Part shown: piece by piece, positions 46,781 through 57,110 of the stretch
How the letters are laid out: each line of letters opens with the position of its first letter
How positions within the stretch are numbered: position 1 is the first letter of the stretch
Assembly (NCBI RefSeq): GCF_003390885.1
Contig: NZ_QMEL01000009.1
Coordinates: 1-64,000, forward strand
DNA from: Pelagibacterium sediminicola
GTDB taxonomy: Bacteria > Pseudomonadota > Alphaproteobacteria > Rhizobiales > Devosiaceae
Length of the DNA: 64,000 nt
Direction: 5' to 3'
The notes under the pieces: generated by a model
Databases searched by the model: none
Told to the model about the DNA's origin: nothing
Seen by the model: the letters and a program-made list of their open reading frames with translations, nothing else
Position numbers and translations under genes: made by a program

Positions 46781-47638
46781 GTGGCCAAGATCGATACCAA
46801 GACCGAAGGGCTGGACCTTTACGTTCATGTCGCCAAGACCTTTGCGGATAGCCCCTGGCTGCATTACGGGCTATGGGAGCCGGGCGAGCGGCCCAACATC
46901 CCGCAATTGCGCATGGCGCAGGAACGCTATGTCGATCTGCTGTTGAGCCTCATTCCCCCCGCGCCCAAGCGGCTGGTCGATATCGGCGGGGGCACGGGCG
47001 AGATGGCAAAGCTGCTGCTCGACAAGGGCTATGTGGTCGACATGGTGACGCCGAGCCACATCCAGGCGGAGATCGCGCGCGACAAGCTGGGTGCGAACGG
47101 GCGGGTATTCGAGACCAAATTCGAGGATTTTTCCGAGGCGGGACCTTACGATGTGTGCCTTTTTTCGGAAAGCTTCCAGTATGTCGATCTCGATGTGAGC
47201 CTCGAAAAGCTCGGCCAGATCCTTGCGCCGGGCGGGCGGATCGTCATTGCCGATTGCTTCCGTGACGAGGCCTATCAGGGCGACCGGCAGCCGGGCGGGG
47301 GGCATCGCTATTCATTGTTCCTCGAACGGATCGCTGCCCACGGCTTCGAGATCGACAAGGACCACGACGTCACCGCCGCCGCCGCGCAGACCATGGCGGT
47401 GGACCAGCAGGTCTATCGCGGATTTGTTGCCCCGCTCGCCGATCAGGTGATTTCGCTGTTGCGGGCAAGGCGGCCCATTCTCGCATGGATCGCCAACGGG
47501 CTCTACAAGCTCTTCGTGCCCAGGACCGAGCGCGAGAATATCATTGCGCGGCTCAAGGCCGATTATCGCAGCCCCGAGGCGTTCGAGAGGGTCAATACCT
47601 ATCGCTTCTTGTCTCTCAAACGCCGCAATGATGACTGA
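46781..47638 (+). CDS. SAM-dependent class I methyltransferase
   Basis: 285 residues. Motif I is VDIGGGTGEMAKLL; the post-motif strands DVCLFSESFQYVDLD and LAPGGRIVIADCF follow the cyclopropane-synthase/UbiE-like pattern (SESFQ in place of SMEA). The N-terminal ~60 residues (GLDLYVHVAKTFADSPWLHY) resemble sterol or tocopherol-type methyltransferases. Substrate unknown. The GTG at 46781 follows CGGAGA; the long upstream extension is the shadow of the MCP gene. Confidence 0.82.
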   Translation: MAKIDTKTEGLDLYVHVAKTFADSPWLHYGLWEPGERPNIPQLRMAQERYVDLLLSLIPPAPKRLVDIGGGTGEMAKLLLDKGYVVDMVTPSHIQAEIARDKLGANGRVFETKFEDFSEAGPYDVCLFSESFQYVDLDVSLEKLGQILAPGGRIVIADCFRDEAYQGDRQPGGGHRYSLFLERIAAHGFEIDKDHDVTAAAAQTMAVDQQVYRGFVAPLADQVISLLRARRPILAWIANGLYKLFVPRTERENIIARLKADYRSPEAFERVNTYRFLSLKRRNDD

Positions 47639-47742
47639 TCGATAATTTTTCCCGTTTACCGCCGGGCATCAAGACCGCTTTTGTCGCTGTGAGGATGAGA
47701 GTATGATCGGGTCTGGCGCTGGCACTTCGAGGGTTTGAGGCA

Positions 47743-49086
47743 ATGGGTCGCAAATATTTCGGCACCGATGGAATTCGCGGGCTGGTCAATGGCGGAAAGC
47801 TCACCCCCGAGCTGGCGCTCAAGGTCGGCATGGCGACAGGGCTTTCCTTCAAGCGCGGCGACTACGCCCATCGCGTGGTGATCGGCAAGGATACGCGGCG
47901 GTCGGGCTATATGATCGAGAACGCGCTGACCGCGGGGTTCACCGCGGTGGGCATGGACGTTCTCCTGCTCGGCCCGATGCCGACCCCGGCGGTGGCGATG
48001 CTCACGCGCTCGATGCGCGCCGATATCGGGGTGATGATCTCGGCCTCGCACAACCCGTTCGCCGACAACGGCATCAAGCTTTTCCGCCCCGATGGCTACA
48101 AGCTCTCCGACAGCTCCGAGCTCGAAATCGAAAAGCTGATGGACCAGGATCTGGGGCCGCGCCTTGCGCGGGGCCAGAAGATCGGGCGCGCACGCCGGGT
48201 CGAGGAAGCGCGCACCCGCTATGTCGAATACGCCAAGCGGACGCTGCATCGCGATGTCGATTTCACCGGCCTGCGGGTGGTGATCGATTGCGCCAACGGC
48301 GCGGCCTACAAGACTGCCCCGGAAGTGTTCTGGGAGCTGGGGGCCGAGGTCATCTCGATCGGGGTTTCGCCCGATGGCTACAATATCAATGAAGGGTGCG
48401 GCTCGACCGAACCGGCGCTGTTGATTGAAAAGGTCAAGGAGGTGCGCGCCGATATCGGCATCGCGCTCGATGGCGATGCGGACCGCGTGCTGATCGTCGA
48501 TGAACTGGGCAATGTGGTCGATGGCGACCAGTTGATGGCGGTGATCGCGCAATCCTGGCATGAGGCGGGCACGCTGCAGGGCGGCGGGCTGGTTGCAACG
48601 GTAATGTCCAATCTGGGCCTGCAGCGCTTCCTTGACAACAAGGGGCTTTCGCTCGAACGCACAAGGGTGGGCGACCGGTACGTGCTCGAAGCGATGCGCG
48701 GCAAGGGCTTCAATGTGGGCGGGGAGCAGTCCGGGCACATCATCCTTTCCGATTTCACGACGACCGGTGACGGGCTGGTCGCCGCCCTGCAGGTACTTGC
48801 TGTGGTCAAGGCCGAGGGCCGAGCGGTCTCGGAGGTGTGCCACAAGTTCGAGCCCGTGCCGCAGCTTTTGCAGAATGTGCGCTTCCAGCGCGGCAAGCCG
48901 CTCGAAGACAAGCACATCAAGCAGCTCATCGCCGCGTCCGAGGCCCGGCTGGGTGAAAACGGGCGGCTCGTGATCCGGGAATCGGGCACCGAGCCGCTGA
49001 TCCGGGTGATGGGCGAGGGGGACGATGCAGGGCTCGTCAACGAGGTGGTTTCCGAGATTGTCACGGCAATTGCCCAGGTTGCGTGA
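47743..49086 (+). CDS. glmM: Phosphoglucosamine mutase
   Basis: 447 residues, start [13 protein letters not shown]. The phosphoserine loop is [14 protein letters not shown] (about 100), the Mg site [13 protein letters not shown], the sugar loop GGEQSGHII and the C-terminal [12 protein letters not shown]. It converts glucosamine-6-P to glucosamine-1-P for UDP-GlcNAc, the precursor of peptidoglycan and LPS. In many alphaproteobacteria glmM follows ftsH; here the MCP and methyltransferase genes are inserted between them. Confidence 0.96.
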   Translation: MGRKYFGTDGIRGLVNGGKLTPELALKVGMATGLSFKRGDYAHRVVIGKDTRRSGYMIENALTAGFTAVGMDVLLLGPMPTPAVAMLTRSMRADIGVMISASHNPFADNGIKLFRPDGYKLSDSSELEIEKLMDQDLGPRLARGQKIGRARRVEEARTRYVEYAKRTLHRDVDFTGLRVVIDCANGAAYKTAPEVFWELGAEVISIGVSPDGYNINEGCGSTEPALLIEKVKEVRADIGIALDGDADRVLIVDELGNVVDGDQLMAVIAQSWHEAGTLQGGGLVATVMSNLGLQRFLDNKGLSLERTRVGDRYVLEAMRGKGFNVGGEQSGHIILSDFTTTGDGLVAALQVLAVVKAEGRAVSEVCHKFEPVPQLLQNVRFQRGKPLEDKHIKQLIAASEARLGENGRLVIRESGTEPLIRVMGEGDDAGLVNEVVSEIVTAIAQVA

Positions 49087-49111
49087 TGCGTTCCGCCGCT
49101 AAATATTACGG

Positions 49112-49126
49112 TTAAGCAGGTTTTAA
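49112..49126 (+). promoter_or_regulatory. CtrA-type box upstream of the outer-membrane protein gene
   Basis: TTAA-GCAGGTT-TTAA at 49112-49126 keeps the TTAA-N7-TTAA core but has G instead of C next. It lies 62 bases before the omp start. Confidence 0.5.
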
Positions 49127-49188
49127 GGAAGTTGCTCTAGCTTTCTTCAACGACAAGACTATTTCGTGCTGCGTTGGGGAAGTTAACA

Positions 49189-49944
49189 ATGAATAAACTG
49201 GTCGCATCTATTGCACTGGGCGTTGCGGCTATCGTTTCTGTTCCTGCACTTGCAGCAGATCCGGTTTCCTTCGACTACCCGGTCTACAAGGATTACGTGC
49301 CGCCCTATATCCCGCCTGTCGATGTGGGGCTCAAGGGGTCGTTTTATCTTCGGGGCAGCCTGGGGGGTAATTTAGGCTGGGCCCACCGTGTCAATCATCC
49401 TGGTCAAAATCCGTCAGTCTTCGATATCGACCGTATGGGCGTAGGCTACAGCGCCGGTATTGGCGCGGGCTTTGAAACGGGGGATGGACTGCGGTTCGAC
49501 GTCACCCTCGACCACCTCCATAATGATGGCATGTCCACGGTAATTACCGGCGCCGGGCCGGTTGCGCTGGGACGTCACGACCTGCATCTGCGCTCGACCA
49601 TTGCGCTCGCCAACGTCTACTATGATTTCGGTCTTGGTGATATTGGCCTTTCGGCAGCGGGTGGTGCATTTGGATATGTCGGTGCGGGCGCTGGTCTAGC
49701 CTTCAACCGCATGGGCAATGTTGAACCGGGTGCCACTGCGGCGACCAACTGGGGCAGCAATACCAGCTTTGCGGCGGCGGGCATGGTCGGTGTCGGCTAT
49801 GATTTTGGCGCGCTGGTCGCCGATCTGGGCTATCGTGGGCTCTATATCAACCGGATCGAGAACTCGACCGCGCCGAGCCCCTATCACATCGATCACGCGC
49901 TCATCCACGAATTGCGCGCATCGCTGCGCTACCGGTTCAACTGA
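49189..49944 (+). CDS. Outer-membrane beta-barrel protein (Omp25/Omp31-like)
   Basis: 251 residues: signal peptide ending PALAADP, then VKGSFYLRG-type first strand (DVGLKGSFYLRGSLGGNLGW) and alternating amphipathic strands up to the terminal LRASLRYRFN with C-terminal aromatic/Asn. This is the pattern of rhizobial/Brucella Omp25-type eight-stranded barrels. ATG 49189 has GGGGA eight bases upstream. Base composition is less GC-rich than the neighbours. A CtrA-type box lies upstream and a terminator downstream. Confidence 0.85.
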   Translation: MNKLVASIALGVAAIVSVPALAADPVSFDYPVYKDYVPPYIPPVDVGLKGSFYLRGSLGGNLGWAHRVNHPGQNPSVFDIDRMGVGYSAGIGAGFETGDGLRFDVTLDHLHNDGMSTVITGAGPVALGRHDLHLRSTIALANVYYDFGLGDIGLSAAGGAFGYVGAGAGLAFNRMGNVEPGATAATNWGSNTSFAAAGMVGVGYDFGALVADLGYRGLYINRIENSTAPSPYHIDHALIHELRASLRYRFN

Positions 49945-49968
49945 CCGGCTTTCAACGGCATTTCAATC

Positions 49969-49996
49969 GACGGCGCCTCCGGGCGCCGTTTTGTTT
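49969..49996 (+). terminator. Rho-independent terminator of the omp gene
   Basis: ACGGCGCC/GGCGCCGT with a TCCG loop, then TTTGTTTT, about 25 bases after the stop. Confidence 0.88.
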
Positions 49997-50203
49997 TGGC
50001 TGGGTGCTTGCCGCGTAAAAGGGGGCAAAATTCTGCCGATTCGTGATATGGGGCGGCGCGGAAAGCCCCGAGAGGAGAATCTCCACCGAATAATCCGGGT
50101 CAAAGCGTCTCACCTCTTGCGCGACTCGCAAATGTGACCAAACCTTGGCATCAGGCGCAATCCGTAGGGCGAGGGCGCCGGTTTCTCAGGGGAGTTCAGA
50201 GGC

Positions 50204-51499
50204 GTGCTGGAAAGTTATTTCAAGCTCAAGGAGCACGGCACATCCGTGCGCACGGAAGTGGTGGCCGGCATCACCACGTTTCTTACGATGGCCTATATCA
50301 TCTTCGTCAACCCCGACATCCTGTCCACCACGGGCATGGACCGGGACGCGGTGTTCGTGGCCACCTGCCTTGCCGCGGCAATCGGCACCATCATCATGGC
50401 GTTCGCCGCCAACTGGCCGGTCGCCATGGCGCCGGGCATGGGGCTCAACGCCTTTTTCGCCTTCACCGTCGTTGCGGCGATGGGGTACACTTGGCAGCAG
50501 GCGCTTGGCGCGGTCTTCATCTCGGGCGTCATCTTCCTCGTTCTCACCCTGACGGGGGTGCGCAAATGGCTGATCGATGGCATCCCGCAATCGCTCAGAA
50601 GCGCGATTGTCGTGGGTATCGGCATGTTCCTGGCGCTGATCGGGCTCAATAGCGCGGGGATCGTCGTGGGCGATCCCGCGACCATGGTGGCGCTGGGCGA
50701 TCTCACCGCACCGGGCGCGCTGCTGGCGGTGCTGGGCCTGTTCATCATGGCCGGGCTCGATGCGCTCAAGGTTCGCGGCGCGATCCTGATCGGCATTCTG
50801 ACCGTCACCGCCATCGCCATGATCTTCGGGTTGCAGGCGTTCGGCGGGGTCATGTCCATGCCGCCCTCGATCATGCCGACGCTGTTCCAGATGGATATTC
50901 TCGGAGCGCTGAGCTTCGGGTTCTTCCAGGTGATCCTCGTCTTCGTTCTCGTCGAGGTATTCGATGCCACGGGTACGCTCATCGGCGTCGCCAAGCGCGC
51001 CGGGCTGATCGAGCCCGACAAGCCCAACAATCTGGGTCGCGCCCTTCTCGCTGACTCGACCGCCATCATCGGCGGCTCGATGCTCGGCACCTCCAGCACC
51101 ACGGCCTATATCGAAAGCGCTTCAGGCGTGCAGGCGGGCGGACGGACCGGGCTGACCGCGCTGGTCGTCGCCATTCTGTTCCTGCTGGCGCTGTTCTTTG
51201 CGCCGCTGGCGGGCGCCGTTCCGGCCTATGCCACCGCCCCGGCGCTGATCTATGTCGCGTGCCTGATGATGCGCGAGTTCAAGGAAATCGAGTGGGACGA
51301 CATCACCGAAGCGGTACCGGCGGGCCTGACGGCGCTGGCCATGCCCTTCACCTATTCGATCGCCAACGGTCTTGCCATCGGCTTCATCTCCTATGCGGTC
51401 ATCAAGGCGGTGAGCGGTAAGGCCAATGTCGTCCACGCCGCGACCTGGCTGGTGGCGGCACTGTTCGTCATCCGGTTCGCGTTCTTCGATCTGCATTAG
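50204..51499 (+). CDS. NCS2-family purine permease (AzgA-like)
   Basis: 431 residues, about 12-14 helices. Markers of the AzgA/GhxP branch (adenine, guanine, hypoxanthine) are [35 protein letters not shown] and [20 protein letters not shown]. Proton-coupled uptake of purine bases is the family role. Start GTG 50204 with GGGGAG upstream. The 200-base leader has small hairpins (TTGCG/CGCAA, GGGGC/GCCCC), but no recognised riboswitch. Confidence 0.9.
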   Translation: MLESYFKLKEHGTSVRTEVVAGITTFLTMAYIIFVNPDILSTTGMDRDAVFVATCLAAAIGTIIMAFAANWPVAMAPGMGLNAFFAFTVVAAMGYTWQQALGAVFISGVIFLVLTLTGVRKWLIDGIPQSLRSAIVVGIGMFLALIGLNSAGIVVGDPATMVALGDLTAPGALLAVLGLFIMAGLDALKVRGAILIGILTVTAIAMIFGLQAFGGVMSMPPSIMPTLFQMDILGALSFGFFQVILVFVLVEVFDATGTLIGVAKRAGLIEPDKPNNLGRALLADSTAIIGGSMLGTSSTTAYIESASGVQAGGRTGLTALVVAILFLLALFFAPLAGAVPAYATAPALIYVACLMMREFKEIEWDDITEAVPAGLTALAMPFTYSIANGLAIGFISYAVIKAVSGKANVVHAATWLVAALFVIRFAFFDLH

Positions 51500-51525
51500 A
51501 CGCGCGAAATATCTTCCCAATTTTC

Positions 51526-51558
51526 AGGCCGGGGGCTCGCGAGGGCTCCCGGCTTTTC
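51526..51558 (+). terminator. Rho-independent terminator of the permease gene
   Basis: GCCGGG...CCCGGC stem (about 11 bp with one mismatch) around GCGA, followed by TTTT, 28 bases after the stop. Confidence 0.8.
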
Positions 51559-51627
51559 CGTGCCCGGCTTCCGGCGCGCAAAAACATCTCCCCCCTTGCG
51601 CTCGCCATCCCCTTCCAATATACGCGT

Positions 51628-51681
51628 CAGCGGGCCATCCCTCCCCAACGAGGGACGACCCATCTGGAAGGATGGAGCGAC
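51628..51681 (+). ncRNA. serC leader (serC RNA motif)
   Basis: CCATCC (51635-51640) pairs with GGATGG (51670-51675), which includes the serC ribosome binding site GGAAGGATGGAG, while an alternative inner hairpin CCCTC/GAGGG with GGG/CCC clamps (51632-51661) competes. The published serC motif of alphaproteobacteria is described as ending in a stem that covers the serC ribosome binding site, which is what is seen here. The ligand or trigger is not known. Confidence 0.72.
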
Positions 51682-52872
51682 ATGACAGATATTCTTGCGG
51701 CCAATGCCGCGCTTCCGGACGTGCGTCCGGCCAATCCCAATTTTTCTTCAGGTCCCTGCACGAAGCGTCCCGGCTGGACGGTCGAGGCATTGGCCGGTGC
51801 GCTGGTCGGGCGGTCCCATCGGGCCAAACCCGCCAAGGCGCGTATCCAGCGGGCCATCGAGTTGACCCGCGAACTGTTAGAGGTTCCGGGCGATTATCTC
51901 ATCGGCATCGTGCCCGCGTCCGATACCGGCGCGGTGGAGATGGCGCTGTGGGGCATGTTGGGTGCCCGGGGCGTCGATATGCTCGCCTGGGAATCGTTCG
52001 GCGCGGGCTGGGTGACCGATGTTCAGAAGCAGTTGAAGCTTGACGACGTCCGCGTGCTCAAGGCCGAATATGGCGAACTGTCGGACCTTTCGGCGGTCGA
52101 TTTTACCCGCGATGTGGTCTTTACCTGGAACGGAACGACCTCGGGCGTGCGCGTGCCGGATGCGGAATGGATCGCGGCCGATCGCGAGGGGCTGACGATC
52201 TGCGACGCCACCTCGTCGGCCTTCGCGCAGGACATGGATTTTTCCAAGCTCGATGTGGTGACCTTCTCCTGGCAGAAAGTGCTGGGGGGGGAGGCCGCGC
52301 ACGGCATCCTCATTCTTTCGCCGCGCGCCGTCGAGCGGCTCGAGAGCTTTACTCCGGCCAACCGCCCGCTGCCGAAAATCTTCCGGCTGACCAAGGGCGG
52401 CAAGCTGATGGCCGATGTGTTCGAGGGCGCCACCATCAACACTGTCTCGATGCTCTGCGTCGAGGACGCAATCGACGCCATGGAGTGGGGGCTGTCGGTG
52501 GGCGGGCTGAAGGGCCTGCAGGGCCGCGCGGACGCCAACGCAAAAGTTATCGCCGATTGGGTGGCAAGGACGGACTGGGTGGATTTCCTGTGTGCCGACC
52601 CGGCGCTGCGCTCGAACACTTCGGTGTGCCTCAAGATCGTCGACCCGCAAGTTGCGGCGCTCGATGCCGATGTTCAGGCCAAGCTTGCCAAGGCCGTCGT
52701 CTCCCGGCTCGACAAGGAGGGCGTCGCCTACGACATCGGCGCCTATCGCGACGCGCCTTCGGGCTTCCGCATCTGGTGCGGCTCGACGGTCGAGGCGGCC
52801 GATCTCGAAAAGCTCGTGCCGTGGCTCGATTGGGCGTTTGCGCAAGAGAAGGCGGCAGCGCTCAGCGCTTGA
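51682..52872 (+). CDS. serC: Phosphoserine aminotransferase
   Basis: 396 residues, class V PLP enzyme of the alphaproteobacterial/archaeal-like SerC branch ([15 protein letters not shown] start, [16 protein letters not shown]). The PLP lysine is in [15 protein letters not shown] (about 198). It turns 3-phosphohydroxypyruvate into phosphoserine. First gene of the serC-serA operon; translation is probably governed by the leader at 51628. Confidence 0.95.
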   Translation: MTDILAANAALPDVRPANPNFSSGPCTKRPGWTVEALAGALVGRSHRAKPAKARIQRAIELTRELLEVPGDYLIGIVPASDTGAVEMALWGMLGARGVDMLAWESFGAGWVTDVQKQLKLDDVRVLKAEYGELSDLSAVDFTRDVVFTWNGTTSGVRVPDAEWIAADREGLTICDATSSAFAQDMDFSKLDVVTFSWQKVLGGEAAHGILILSPRAVERLESFTPANRPLPKIFRLTKGGKLMADVFEGATINTVSMLCVEDAIDAMEWGLSVGGLKGLQGRADANAKVIADWVARTDWVDFLCADPALRSNTSVCLKIVDPQVAALDADVQAKLAKAVVSRLDKEGVAYDIGAYRDAPSGFRIWCGSTVEAADLEKLVPWLDWAFAQEKAAALSA

Positions 52873-52883
52873 GACAAGCATCG

Positions 52884-53014
52884 CTGGCCCCCTCACCCCC
52901 AGCCCCTCTCCCACGAGGGGAGAGGGGGGCTCAAAAGCCGAAACATTCGCAGAATCTGCCCTTCTCCCCTCGTGGGAGAAGGTGCCCCGAAGGGGCGGAT
53001 GAGGGGGCTCACTC
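52884..53014. repeat. Intergenic repeat, family E, inside serC-serA
   Basis: CCCCTCTCCCACGAGGGGAGAGGGG and its counterpart CTTCTCCCCTCGTGGGAGAAGG flank TCAAAAGCCG...CAGAATCTGCC, and CCCCCTCACC / GATGAGGGGGC close the ends. Sequence differs from family C, though of similar architecture. Confidence 0.8.
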
Positions 53015-53043
53015 AGGTTTTAAAAAATTCGATGGAGGCCAAG

Positions 53044-54633
53044 ATGGCCAAGGTACTGGTTTCGGACAAGCTCTCGCCCACGGCGGTGCAGATCTTCAAG
53101 GATAACGGGGTCGAGGTGGATTATCTGCCCGATCTGGGCAAGGACAAGGACAAGCTGCTCGAGGTGATCGGGCAGTATGACGGGCTCGCCATCCGCTCGG
53201 CGACCAAGGTGACCGAAAAGCTAATCGCGGCGGCGGCCAATCTCAAGGTGATCGGGCGCGCCGGGATCGGGGTCGACAATGTCGATATTCCGGCGGCGAC
53301 CGCCAAGGGCATCATCGTGATGAACACCCCCTTCGGCAATTCGATCACCACCGCCGAACACGCCATATCGCTGATGCTGGCGCTGGCGCGGCAGATTCCG
53401 GAGGCCGACGTTTCGACCCGCGCCTCCAAGTGGGAAAAGAACCGCTTCATGGGTGTCGAGGTGACCAGCAAGGTGCTCGGGCTGATCGGGGCGGGCAATA
53501 TCGGCTCGATCGTTGCCAACCGCGCTCAGGGGCTGCAGATGAAGGTCGTGGCCTACGACCCGTTCCTGACGCCCGAACGCGCCGTCGATCTGGGCGTTGA
53601 GAAGGTGGAACTGGACGAGCTTCTGGCGCGCGCCGATTTCATCACGCTCCACACCCCGCTGATCGATGCGACCCGCAATATCCTCAACGCCGAGGCGTTC
53701 GGGAAGATGAAGGACGGCGTGCGCATCGTCAACTGCGCACGGGGCGGGCTGATCGACGAGGCCGCGCTCAAGGCGGCGCTCGAATCGGGCAAGGTCGCGG
53801 GTGCGGCGCTCGACGTGTTCGAGACCGAACCGGCGGTGGACAATCCGCTGTTTTCCCTGCCCAACGTCATCTGCACTCCCCATCTTGGCGCATCGACCAC
53901 CGAGGCGCAGGAAAATGTTGCGCTGCAGGTGGCCGAGCAGATTTCGGCCTATCTCAACACCGGCGAAGTGACCAATGCGCTCAACTTCCCCTCGATATCG
54001 GCCGAGGAAGCCCCCCGCCTCACCCCGTTCGTCAAGCTCGCCGAACTGCTCGGTTCGTTCGCCGGCCAGCTCACGGAAACGGCGATCAAGGGTGTGCGGA
54101 TCGAGTTCGAGGGCGATGTCGCCGAACTCAACACCCGTCCCATGGTCGCCGCCGCGCTTAACGGGGTGCTGAAGCCCCTGCTGGGTGATGTCAACATGGT
54201 CTCGGCGCCGGTGCTGGCGAGGGATCGCGGCATCGCGGTCGAAACGGTCAACCGCGGCCAGCAGGGGGCGTACGACAACTATATCCGCCTGACGGTTCTT
54301 ACCGAGCGTCAGGAACGCGGGGTTGCGGGCACGGTGTTTGCGGGCGGCATCCCGCGCATCATCCAGGTCAAGGGGATCAATCTCGAGGCCGAACTGACGC
54401 CCTCGATGCTTTACATCACCAACGAGGACAAGCCGGGCTTCATCGGCCGACTGGGTACGCTTCTGGGCACGCTGGGCATCAATATCGCCAACTTCAACCT
54501 CGGGCGACTCGAGCAGGGCAAGGATGCCATCGCGTTGCTTTCGATCGACGATGTGCTGGCCGATGCCCAACTTTCCCAGATCGCGGCGCTCGAAGGCGTC
54601 GTGCAGGCCAAGCGGCTGATATTCGACGTCTGA
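53044..54633 (+). CDS. serA: D-3-phosphoglycerate dehydrogenase
   Basis: 529 residues, the long form: substrate domain, NAD-binding Rossmann domain (LGLIGAGNIGSIVANRA), catalytic His region VICTPHLGASTTEAQENVA, an intervening ASB domain and a C-terminal ACT domain (LYITNEDKPGFIGRLGTLLG), which normally mediates serine inhibition. It makes 3-phosphohydroxypyruvate, the SerC substrate. ATG 53044 has GGAGG six bases upstream. Separated from serC by the repeat at 52884. Confidence 0.96.
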   Translation: MAKVLVSDKLSPTAVQIFKDNGVEVDYLPDLGKDKDKLLEVIGQYDGLAIRSATKVTEKLIAAAANLKVIGRAGIGVDNVDIPAATAKGIIVMNTPFGNSITTAEHAISLMLALARQIPEADVSTRASKWEKNRFMGVEVTSKVLGLIGAGNIGSIVANRAQGLQMKVVAYDPFLTPERAVDLGVEKVELDELLARADFITLHTPLIDATRNILNAEAFGKMKDGVRIVNCARGGLIDEAALKAALESGKVAGAALDVFETEPAVDNPLFSLPNVICTPHLGASTTEAQENVALQVAEQISAYLNTGEVTNALNFPSISAEEAPRLTPFVKLAELLGSFAGQLTETAIKGVRIEFEGDVAELNTRPMVAAALNGVLKPLLGDVNMVSAPVLARDRGIAVETVNRGQQGAYDNYIRLTVLTERQERGVAGTVFAGGIPRIIQVKGINLEAELTPSMLYITNEDKPGFIGRLGTLLGTLGINIANFNLGRLEQGKDAIALLSIDDVLADAQLSQIAALEGVVQAKRLIFDV

Positions 54634-54657
54634 CCGTTGAGTGGAGAAGGGACGAAG

Positions 54658-54686
54658 AAGGCCGGAGCGCCGCTCCGGCCTTTTTC
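54658..54686. terminator. Bidirectional terminator between serA and EamA gene
   Basis: GGCCGGAGC/GCTCCGGCC with a three-base loop and TTTTT on the plus strand; the A-rich left flank gives a weaker T tail on the minus strand. It separates two convergent genes. Confidence 0.88.
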
Positions 54687-55656
54687 ATGACCCTACGATG
54701 AGCGGGCGGGTGCGCCGGGCGGCTTTTTCGGCAAGGACGATGCCGCCGATGATGAAGAGCGCGGCGATGGCGTGGAACATCTCGATGGTTTCGCCCAGCA
54801 GCAGGACGGACAACAGCGCGCCGAACACCGGGATCAGGTTGATGAACAGACTACCGCGGTTGGGGCCGATCAACTCGACGCCCCGCGCATAGGTCGCCTG
54901 CGCGACGATCGAGGGCAATAGCGCGACGTAAAGGACGACGAACCAGCCCCTGGCGCTCATCGCCGCTGCGTCGCGCACAAGCCCTTCCACGCCCCCTGCA
55001 AACAGCATCTGATAGACCAGCGCGGCGATGGCGGCGAAAAAGCTGGTCGTGGCGATAAAGCTCACCCAGCCGATACGCGGCTTGTGGCGCAGCATCAGGG
55101 AGTGGAGCGCATAGAGCACGCAGGCGAGCAGGATCATGCCGTCGCCGATATTGAGATCGAGGCCCAAGAGTCGCGCCGGTGCGCCATGGGTGGCCACGTG
55201 GACGACCCCGTAAATGGTCAGCACGACCCCGATAACGTGTAAAGCCGAGGCCCGCACCCGGAAGATCGCGAAATTGCCCACCATCACCAGAATCGGAATG
55301 GCGGCCTGGATCATGGCGATGTTGACGCCGGTGGTGTAGATCGCCGAACCGTAGAGCAACGCGTTGAACGAGGTGAAGCCGATGGCGCCGTAAAAGGCCA
55401 GCCAGCCGATGCCGCGCCGGATCTCGGCCCATTCCCTGCGTACTGTGCCCCAGGCGAAGGGTGCGATGAGCACGAAAGCCACGATCCAGCGCAGGGAAGA
55501 AAGGCCGAACGGGTCGATCTCGCCGATGGCGAATTTGCCGGCAATGATGTTGCCGCCCCAGAACAGGGCGGAAAGGGTCAGCAGCAGGTAAGGCCGCGAC
55601 ATTATGGTAGCCCCGGGACTGGCCGGGGACGCGGGGGCGGGATCGGGTTTTGTCAT
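54685..55656 (-). CDS. EamA/DMT-family transporter
   Basis: 323 residues, ten helices as two EamA repeats (TLSALFWGGNIIAGKFAIGE, then IGDGMILLACVLYALHSLML). Drug/metabolite exporter family; substrate unknown. An ATG at 55602 (MSRPYLLLTL) with GGGG upstream is an alternative that drops an 18-residue Pro/Ala-rich leader. Divergent from purA. Confidence 0.87.
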   Translation of the reverse strand: MTKPDPAPASPASPGATIMSRPYLLLTLSALFWGGNIIAGKFAIGEIDPFGLSSLRWIVAFVLIAPFAWGTVRREWAEIRRGIGWLAFYGAIGFTSFNALLYGSAIYTTGVNIAMIQAAIPILVMVGNFAIFRVRASALHVIGVVLTIYGVVHVATHGAPARLLGLDLNIGDGMILLACVLYALHSLMLRHKPRIGWVSFIATTSFFAAIAALVYQMLFAGGVEGLVRDAAAMSARGWFVVLYVALLPSIVAQATYARGVELIGPNRGSLFINLIPVFGALLSVLLLGETIEMFHAIAALFIIGGIVLAEKAARRTRPLIVGS

Positions 55657-55759
55657 GGTGGGTCTTGTGCTTTATACACCGGGGACTTATCAGCGTTTCG
55701 TCCCACATAGCATGGATATTTGGGGCGGTCAGAACTAACCGAAGAGACAAGGCGCGCAA

Positions 55760-57049
<1,290 letters not shown>

Positions 57050-57110
57050 GTTTCCTTGAGTCAAACATTTTTGTTAGAACCATCGGCGAAAAGTGAATGT
57101 TGAGTAGATA

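Noticed and set aside
50010-50203. Purine riboswitch before the purine permease
   Set aside because: The conserved loops of the purine aptamer are not present.
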